From: Spirochaetaceae bacterium
GTDB taxonomy: Bacteria; Spirochaetota; Spirochaetia; Treponematales; Rectinemataceae
Direction: 5' to 3'
DNA length: 10,005 bases
Assembly: GCA_016794765.1 (NCBI GenBank)
Contig: JAEUJG010000460.1
Location: forward strand, 1 to 10,005
How positions within the stretch are numbered: position 1 is the first letter of the stretch; each line of letters opens with the position of its first letter. The notes beneath the pieces are model-generated. The model was given only the letters and a program-made list of their open reading frames with translations. It was not told where the DNA came from and searched no databases. A program made the translations under genes and the position numbers. Below are positions 5,910 through 10,005 of the stretch, piece after piece.

Positions 5910-6881
5910 TTATTGTCTCGTATGCTTGCCGTCATTACTTAGCGTTGCTTCGCTCTCATAGAGCTCGGCGACGGCCCCTATCCTGCGCCTCATCTCGGCG
6001 CGTACGCGCGGCGGCTCCAGGCATTCGCATTTGTCCCCCATGCCCAACAGCATGCCGTAGTGGTAGTCGTTCTCGATGAAGAGAAAGTCGACGATCCAAT
6101 GCTCCTCGCCCTCCGGAGTAAAATTTTCATAGGCGCAGTAATCGAGTACCCGTTCCATGACGGACTGGTGGATGCGGAGTTTGATCCTTGTTTGCAGGGT
6201 CGCGAGCGTTTCGGAAAACTCGAGCTGCGGCCTTGGGTGCTCCCGTGGAGTGAAGGTTTCCTTGTCCATTCGCGAATTTGACATGCGGGACAGCTTGAAC
6301 AGGCGAAAGTCCCGCCTTTGGCGGCAATACCCTTGCCAATACCAATGACTGCCCTTGAGCACGAGCTGATAGGGCTCGGCCCTTCGCGCGCTTTTGTTGC
6401 CGTGCTGGTCCAGGTAGTCGAAGGAGATCGTCTTGCTTTCCCTCAAGGCCGTCTTTATGAGTTCCAAATAAGCTTGCACGTCCTTGTTGCCCATCCAGGG
6501 GCTCAAGTCTATGAGAATCTGGCTTGTCTTCAGCTCTATTTCGCGCGCCCGGTCGGCGGGGACAAAGCTCTTGACCTTGGCCAGGGCGTTGACGAGTTCG
6601 TCGCCGCGCATCATGCCGGAAAGGCTTGATAGGCCCATCAAGATGACGGAAAGGTCCGCGGTGGAAAACACCTTCTTGTCGATCTTGTAGTCCTGCATGA
6701 TTTCAAAGCCGCCGCCCACTCCCGGGATCGAGAGCACGGGAATGCCCGCCAGGTTGATGGCGTCCATGTCGCGGTAGATGGTGCGCGGCGACACTTCAAA
6801 CCGTGCCGCCAGCTCCTCCGCCCCGATGCGCTTTTGCTCGAGGAGGAGGAGGATAATGCTGACAAGCCTGTCTACCTTCAT
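5910..6881 (-). CDS. YafY-type HTH/WYL-domain transcriptional regulator
   Basis: This is a 323-residue cytosolic regulator. An N-terminal HTH (about 3-50, with recognition region SPRTIYRDMDAINLAGIPV) is followed by a WYL domain (about 135-205) carrying EPYQLVLKGSHWYWQGYC and the basic motif DFRLFKLSRM. A C-terminal extension (about 230-310) is of the WCX type. WYL domains bind ligands, in several cases nucleic acid or small molecules, and switch the activity of the HTH. The gene is divergent from the cysteine hydrolase at 7005, and the 123-base gap holds its promoter and an inverted repeat, suggesting autoregulation and control of that neighbour. WYL regulators also control some phage-defence loci, but here the orientation links it to the hydrolase rather than to the convergent abiE genes. 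The ribosome site before ATG 6881 is weak. Confidence 0.9.
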   Translation of the reverse strand: MKVDRLVSIILLLLEQKRIGAEELAARFEVSPRTIYRDMDAINLAGIPVLSIPGVGGGFEIMQDYKIDKKVFSTADLSVILMGLSSLSGMMRGDELVNALAKVKSFVPADRAREIELKTSQILIDLSPWMGNKDVQAYLELIKTALRESKTISFDYLDQHGNKSARRAEPYQLVLKGSHWYWQGYCRQRRDFRLFKLSRMSNSRMDKETFTPREHPRPQLEFSETLATLQTRIKLRIHQSVMERVLDYCAYENFTPEGEEHWIVDFLFIENDYHYGMLLGMGDKCECLEPPRVRAEMRRRIGAVAELYESEATLSNDGKHTRQ

Positions 6882-6916
6882 CCGATGGCCGCCTGCCTAA
6901 AAAAAATCAGTACAAA

Positions 6917-6945
6917 ACTATAGATTGTTGCCATACTGTTGTCAA
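6917..6945 (-). promoter_or_regulatory. Promoter of the WYL regulator gene
   Basis: On the minus strand a perfect TTGACA (6940-6945) and TATAGT (6917-6922) are separated by exactly 17 bases. Transcription would begin near 6910, leaving a leader of about 30 bases that includes a run of eight T. This is the strongest promoter in the window by eye. Confidence 0.75.
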
Positions 6946-6949
6946 CAAT
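6924..6949. promoter_or_regulatory. Candidate operator of the WYL regulator
   Basis: ATTGTTG (6924-6930) and CAACAAT (6943-6949) are perfect 7-base inverted arms 12 bases apart. The right arm overlaps a second small palindrome, GTTG-T-CAAC (6938-6946). The site covers the -35 and spacer of the regulator promoter and sits upstream of the divergent hydrolase gene. A protein bound here would block its own transcription and could affect both genes. Binding by the WYL protein is inferred from position. Confidence 0.5.
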
Positions 6950-7004
6950 TGCCCTGTATGCTGGCCAGGTACTGCAAACAAACCGCCTACCGGGAGGAAG
7001 CACC

Positions 7005-7514
7005 ATGCGGAACAAAGCCTTGGTCATCATCGACATCCAAAACGACATTACCAAGAATTACAAGGAAATCATCGGCAACATCAACAAGGCCATCGATTGG
7101 GCGGTCACGGCCGACCTCCCGGTAGTCTACATCCGGCACGAAAACCTGACGGACGGCACCAGGACCTTCAAGCCCGACACCCGCGGCTCCGAGCTGGCGC
7201 CGGACTTGAAGCGGGTTTCAGACAACGTCTTCACGAAATCCAAGGGGAACGCCCTGACCGCGGAAGGCTTTGCGGACTTTATCAGCAAGCACGAAATAGA
7301 CGGGTTCTATATCACGGGCGCCGACGCCGTCGCCTGCGTCAAATCCACCTGCTTCAACCTGTGCAAGGAAGGATATGGGGTCACGGTCCTGTCGGACTGC
7401 GTCACGAGTTATGACAAGACCAAGATTGACGAGATGCTGCGCTATTACGAAAGCAAGGGCGCCCGGATCGCCGGCCTGGATGAGGCGATGGCCGATCCCC
7501 GCTTCGGGGATTGA
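7005..7514 (+). CDS. Isochorismatase-fold cysteine hydrolase
   Basis: This 169-residue enzyme of the isochorismatase-like superfamily is short for the family but complete. The catalytic triad can be placed: Asp10 in LVIIDIQND, Lys78 in VFTKSKGNAL and the nucleophile Cys111 in GADAVACVKST, followed by the usual L-C-x-E-G-Y-x-V region. Family members hydrolyse amides or vinyl ethers, for example nicotinamide, N-carbamoyl compounds or isochorismate. The substrate cannot be read here, and no NAD, siderophore or pyrimidine gene lies nearby. GGGAGGAAG at 6991-6999 sets the start at ATG 7005; a TTG at 6939 in frame is rejected because it lies inside the operator region. The divergent WYL gene is its likely regulator. 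No clear promoter for this strand was found in 6946-6990. Confidence 0.88.
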   Translation: MRNKALVIIDIQNDITKNYKEIIGNINKAIDWAVTADLPVVYIRHENLTDGTRTFKPDTRGSELAPDLKRVSDNVFTKSKGNALTAEGFADFISKHEIDGFYITGADAVACVKSTCFNLCKEGYGVTVLSDCVTSYDKTKIDEMLRYYESKGARIAGLDEAMADPRFGD

Positions 7515-7538
7515 ATCGGCTCCGCCTACGAACTCGCG

Positions 7539-7567
7539 TTGCGGTCCCGCCCGGTTCATGGTATAGA
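7539..7567 (+). promoter_or_regulatory. Possible promoter of the PHP phosphatase gene
   Basis: TTGCGG (7539-7544) and TATAGA (7562-7567) are separated by 17 bases. The ATG at 7578 begins 10 bases after the -10, the same spacing as at the abiE promoter, and again there is no clear Shine-Dalgarno sequence. The hexamers are weak (3 and 4 of 6 matches). Read-through from the hydrolase gene 63 bases upstream is also possible. Confidence 0.35.
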
Positions 7568-7577
7568 GATTCCAACC

Positions 7578-8411
7578 ATGATCGATGCCCACGTGCATGT
7601 GGAGAGAGGCCCCTACACGGCCGACTGGATCCAGCGCTTTGTGGATCAGGCGCTCGCCGTCGGCCTTGATGAACTCTGTCTCCTCGAGCATTCGCACCGC
7701 TTTGTCGAGTTTTCGGAGCTCTACGAGCCGGTTCGGAACTTTGACCGGTATCAAGAGGACTGGTACGCGCGGAGGGCCGGAAAGCGGATCGGGGAGTACC
7801 TGGATCTCGTCGCCGAAATGCGGAAAAGCTCCTTCCCGATACGGCTGCGCTGGGGCCTCGAGGTTTGCTGGTTGCCCGGGGCGGCAAAGGTCCTCGAATC
7901 GCTGGATGCGCGAAACAGCTTTGACTTTGTCACGGGCTCGATCCATTGGCTCGACGGCTGGGGCTTTGACCACAAAAAGGAGCGGTGGAACGGCCGCGAC
8001 GTGAATGAGCTGTATCGACGCTACTTTGAGCTGGAGCTTGATCTCCTCCACAGCGGCTTGTTCGACCATGTCGCCCATCCCGACTCGATTAAGTGCTTTG
8101 GCCACTATCCGGAGTATGATCTTGAACCGACCTATGCGCGCGTGGCTGAGGCGGCCATGACGGCGAAGGTAGCGTTCGAGCAAAGCTGCGGCTTGCGGAA
8201 CAACTACGGTCACGAAACGCTGGGACTTGATCGGAACTTCCTCGCCGCGCTGCGGGCGCGCGGGGTGCCCCTGCTGACCGCCTCCGACGCCCATCGGCCG
8301 GAGGATGTCGGCAAGAACCTGAAAGAGGCGGCCGCGCTGCTTGCGGCCGACGCCGAAACCCCGCCTTGCCGGGCGGGCAGCCGGCTGCCCGCCATAGGAG
8401 AGGAAAAATGA
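7578..8411 (+). CDS. PHP-domain phosphatase, histidinol-phosphatase (HisJ)-like
   Basis: This 277-residue metal-dependent phosphoesterase of the PHP superfamily resembles the HisJ branch, which removes phosphate from histidinol phosphate. The metal ligands appear in order: DAHVHV (His5, His7), LEHSH (Glu37, His38, His40), RWGLEV (Glu95), GSIHW (His123), AHPDS (His167) and the closing SDAH (Asp237, His239). Where HisJ proteins usually have an E-x-N-T-S-G-L-R pattern, this one reads FEQSCGLRNN, so the substrate may differ. No histidine-biosynthesis gene is nearby. The start at 7578 is chosen because the PHP fold must begin at DAHVHV; the upstream in-frame TTG at 7539 adds unrelated residues. 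The C-terminal tail (about 261-277) is encoded partly by a 22-base palindrome. The stop overlaps the next ATG (ATGA, 8408-8411), suggesting translational coupling. Confidence 0.85.
   Translation: MIDAHVHVERGPYTADWIQRFVDQALAVGLDELCLLEHSHRFVEFSELYEPVRNFDRYQEDWYARRAGKRIGEYLDLVAEMRKSSFPIRLRWGLEVCWLPGAAKVLESLDARNSFDFVTGSIHWLDGWGFDHKKERWNGRDVNELYRRYFELELDLLHSGLFDHVAHPDSIKCFGHYPEYDLEPTYARVAEAAMTAKVAFEQSCGLRNNYGHETLGLDRNFLAALRARGVPLLTASDAHRPEDVGKNLKEAAALLAADAETPPCRAGSRLPAIGEEK
8372..8393. repeat. Perfect 22-base GC palindrome
   Basis: The arm GGCGGGCAGCC (8372-8382) is followed immediately by its exact reverse complement (8383-8393). It lies inside the last codons of the PHP gene and 14 bases before the next ATG, just upstream of the AGGAGAGG ribosome site. 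There is no T-run, so it is not an intrinsic terminator. In RNA it could form a strong hairpin that affects coupling or stability. As DNA it could be a protein site or a REP-like element. Confidence 0.7.
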
Positions 8412-9070
8412 AATCGAGGGCTTTGTGCGTTCTTTTGGCGCTCTGCGCGACGGGCCTGTCCGGCCTTTCCGCGGAAGAGGATCGGCTCGACGCCGAGCGA
8501 AAATACTATGAAAACAAGCTGGCCGGGATGGAGGCCGTGCTCGGGCCGATGCACGATTTTGTCGGGCACGCGGTCATTCCCTTCGACGTCGGCGGCGCCG
8601 TCGACATGTACTATTTCCCGCAGGAACGGGGCACGGCCTTGGCCACGATGGAGCTCCTGCGGCTGGAAGGTGATATCCCGATGCGGGGCAAGCTCGGGAC
8701 CTATGAACTCGTCGCCTTCACGAAGGAAAATATCGGGACGCCGGACTTCTCCAAGATCGAGCGCGCCCTGTGCGGAATCTTCACCGTCCTCGGCAACTAC
8801 TCGGCGGGCGCGGTCCTGAATCCCCTGGAGACCTGCGAGATTCCCGACGGGGAGGGGAAGCGTTGCTTGGTGTTCGACGAATACCCGAGCGGGGGCAAGC
8901 TCGACTCGGGCGGCCGCCGCCATGGCCTCTTGCTCGTCATCCAGGTGCATGAGGACGAGATGGCCTTCGCGATGAAGTACGGCACCAAGGCCTTGCTCCG
9001 CAGGCTGCGGGACAGGGGCTGCTATCCCTTCTCCGACTTGGACCGGAAAAGCGTGGTGTCGGGGAGGTAG
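8408..9070 (+). CDS. Exported protein with a suppressor-of-fused (SUFU)-like domain
   Basis: This is a 220-residue protein. Residues 1-22 form a signal peptide (MKSR, then a hydrophobic core, then SGLSA before EED), so it is probably exported to the periplasm or beyond. The mature part resembles bacterial SUFU-domain proteins: KLGTYELVAFTKEN (95-108), a helix with CGIFTVLGNYSAGAVLNP (122-139) and the C-terminal stretch LLVIQVHEDEMAFAMKYG then LLRRLRDRGCYPFSDLDRKSV (197-216). Bacterial SUFU proteins are often immunity or partner-binding proteins and are usually cytosolic; the signal peptide here is unusual. AGGAGAGG lies just upstream of the ATG, which overlaps the PHP stop. The gene ends before a terminator at 9143. 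The SUFU assignment rests on pattern memory and is good but not certain; no function is proposed. Confidence 0.7.
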   Translation: MKSRALCVLLALCATGLSGLSAEEDRLDAERKYYENKLAGMEAVLGPMHDFVGHAVIPFDVGGAVDMYYFPQERGTALATMELLRLEGDIPMRGKLGTYELVAFTKENIGTPDFSKIERALCGIFTVLGNYSAGAVLNPLETCEIPDGEGKRCLVFDEYPSGGKLDSGGRRHGLLLVIQVHEDEMAFAMKYGTKALLRRLRDRGCYPFSDLDRKSVVSGR

Positions 9071-9142
9071 GCCGCGGCGATGAGCCGACACGTCGCCGCG
9101 GGTCGAACCGCCGTGCGGTCGCGCGAGGCGGATCCACGCGCG

Positions 9143-9162
9143 CCGCGCGGACGCGGTTTTTT
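9143..9162 (+). terminator. Intrinsic terminator after the SUFU-like gene
   Basis: CCGCG (9143-9147), a 4-base loop CGGA and CGCGG (9152-9156) form a short all-GC stem directly followed by six T (9157-9162). It separates the PHP/SUFU pair from the lipoprotein gene. The stem has only five pairs, so efficiency may be modest. Confidence 0.55.
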
Positions 9163-9195
9163 GCCGGCGCTGGTTCCGGATAATGGGGAGGATTA

Positions 9196-10005
9196 ATGAA
9201 AAAGCTGTTCCTCGCGCTCGTCGCATCGGTCTGTCTTCTTTCCTGCGCCCCCGTGGCGAAAGTGGTGTTCAAGGAAGCGGTAGGTTTTCTTGGCGGAAAA
9301 GCGGGGCAGGCGGTGGGTGAGGCCGCGGGCAGGGTCGCCGGGGCTGCCATGAAGGCTTCCGACCTCTCGGAGGCCCCGGGAGCCTTCGGCGGAGGGCTTG
9401 GTTCCCTGATCGGCGAGCTCTCCGGCGAGCTGGCGTGGAATTACGCGGGGAGCCTCGCCTCGTCGCTTTCCCCTCCGGTCTCCGCGCCGGGAGCCGTCAC
9501 CCCGGCCAACGGCGCGTCCTTCAGCTTGGATAGGGTTTTAGAAGAGGACCGGTCCGTCACGATGGCGCGCGACCTCAAGGTCTTGGAGTATTACCAACTG
9601 TTCGATAAGGGGGACGAAGTCCGCGCGGGCGGCGACGCCAGGGAGTATCGGATCGAGTATGCCTTCCGGGTGACGGACCTACGGAACAAGCGGGGCTTCC
9701 TCGAGTCGTTGCGCTTCTCCGCCCGATCCGAGGACGGAGTCCTTTCTCCGCTCTACACCTGCGCCGACCTCGAATTCTCGTACGGCGACGAATTCCGCCT
9801 TGCGGGCGGCCTTGCCGGCCTCCCGGCCGACCTGACCGCCGTGCTGAGCCTCCTCCTTGATTGCGAAGGCGAAGAAGACGAGCTCTTCGCCAACACGACT
9901 AATCGCCTTTGGCTTCCGGGGGAACGCGGCGTCATCGACCGGACGCGCCTCGCTTCGACCGTCGATTTCGCCTCGCTCGGCGTCGATCCCGGGAAGATCT
10001 TCGGT
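9196..10005 (+). CDS. Lipoprotein with glycine-zipper segment, partial (3' end outside window)
   Basis: The first 270 residues are visible, with no stop before the window end. The N-terminus is a lipoprotein signal: MKK, a hydrophobic core and lipobox LLSC with Cys17 as the lipidated residue. Residues 30-52 repeat glycine every fourth position (Gly33, 37, 41, 45, 49), a glycine-zipper pattern that favours close helix packing or membrane insertion. A further Gly/Ala-rich amphipathic region (62-90, GGGLGSLIGELSGELAW) and a Ser/Pro linker (91-105) follow. From about 110 the chain is more charged, with beta-like stretches such as EYRIEYAFRVTDLRN (150-164). GGGGAGG (9185-9191) is a strong ribosome site. 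It is anchored to a membrane, probably on the periplasmic or outer face. I do not recognise the family beyond the lipoprotein signal. It is separated from the upstream pair by a terminator, so it probably has its own promoter in 9163-9184, which I could not identify. Confidence 0.85.
   Translation, partial: MKKLFLALVASVCLLSCAPVAKVVFKEAVGFLGGKAGQAVGEAAGRVAGAAMKASDLSEAPGAFGGGLGSLIGELSGELAWNYAGSLASSLSPPVSAPGAVTPANGASFSLDRVLEEDRSVTMARDLKVLEYYQLFDKGDEVRAGGDAREYRIEYAFRVTDLRNKRGFLESLRFSARSEDGVLSPLYTCADLEFSYGDEFRLAGGLAGLPADLTAVLSLLLDCEGEEDELFANTTNRLWLPGERGVIDRTRLASTVDFASLGVDPGKIFG

Noticed and set aside
4673..5935. 420-residue open frame on the - strand
   Set aside because: It is antisense to both abiE genes and low in complexity (Arg, Ala, Pro), with no recognisable motif.
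6939..7004. TTG start adding 22 residues to the cysteine hydrolase
   Set aside because: It falls inside the inverted repeat and promoter region, and the ATG at 7005 has a strong GGGAGGAAG site and begins right at the fold.
7218..8294. 358-residue open frame on the - strand
   Set aside because: It is antisense to the hydrolase and PHP genes, both of which have full catalytic motifs.
8210..9226. 338-residue open frame on the - strand
   Set aside because: It is antisense to the PHP and SUFU-like genes and crosses the terminator between transcription units.
1..10005. CRISPR array, complete insertion sequence with ends, prophage genes, or rRNA
   Set aside because: I saw no regularly spaced repeats, no inverted ends or target duplications around the RAYT, no phage structural genes and no rRNA-like sequence.

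Overview
The window comes from a GC-rich bacterium. Nearly all coding capacity sits in nine genes, with short intergenic gaps. No ribosomal, tRNA or housekeeping gene fixes the taxonomy. The style of the RAYT transposase, a sensor diguanylate cyclase and a lipoprotein with a short SC lipobox would suit a high-GC spirochaete or a similar environmental lineage, but this is a tentative impression.

Layout. 200-970 (+) is a RIO-family protein kinase. 971-1408 holds two copies of a short dispersed repeat and a small two-helix membrane ORF that looks like the C-terminal half of a DUF2834-type protein. 1409-3337 (-) is a membrane sensor diguanylate cyclase (six or so TM helices, PAS, GAF, GGDEF with an intact I-site), with its own promoter at 3448-3476. 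3516-3548 is a third repeat copy, directly in front of a REP-associated tyrosine transposase (RAYT, 3565-4128, +). 4336-5821 (+) is a two-gene AbiE-type (type IV) toxin-antitoxin operon. Its promoter places transcription start almost on the antitoxin ATG, with an inverted repeat over the -10. 5910-6881 (-) is a WYL regulator that converges on abiEii and diverges from a cysteine hydrolase of the isochorismatase fold (7005-7514, +). A strong promoter and a clear inverted repeat lie in their shared intergenic region. 7578-8411 (+) is a PHP-family phosphatase (HisJ-like), overlapping by 4 bases an exported SUFU-like protein (8408-9070, +). A terminator follows at 9143-9162, then a lipoprotein with a glycine-zipper segment that runs off the window end (9196-10005, +).

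How the parts relate. The left half looks like accessory DNA: a RAYT with its dispersed repeat, a degraded membrane ORF and a toxin-antitoxin pair. The right half is a regulator/hydrolase divergon followed by a translationally coupled phosphatase/exported-protein pair. I see no completely novel multi-gene system. The best leads are the repeat family tied to the RAYT, the shared near-leaderless promoter geometry of abiEi and the PHP gene, the WYL operator candidate, and the exported SUFU-like protein.
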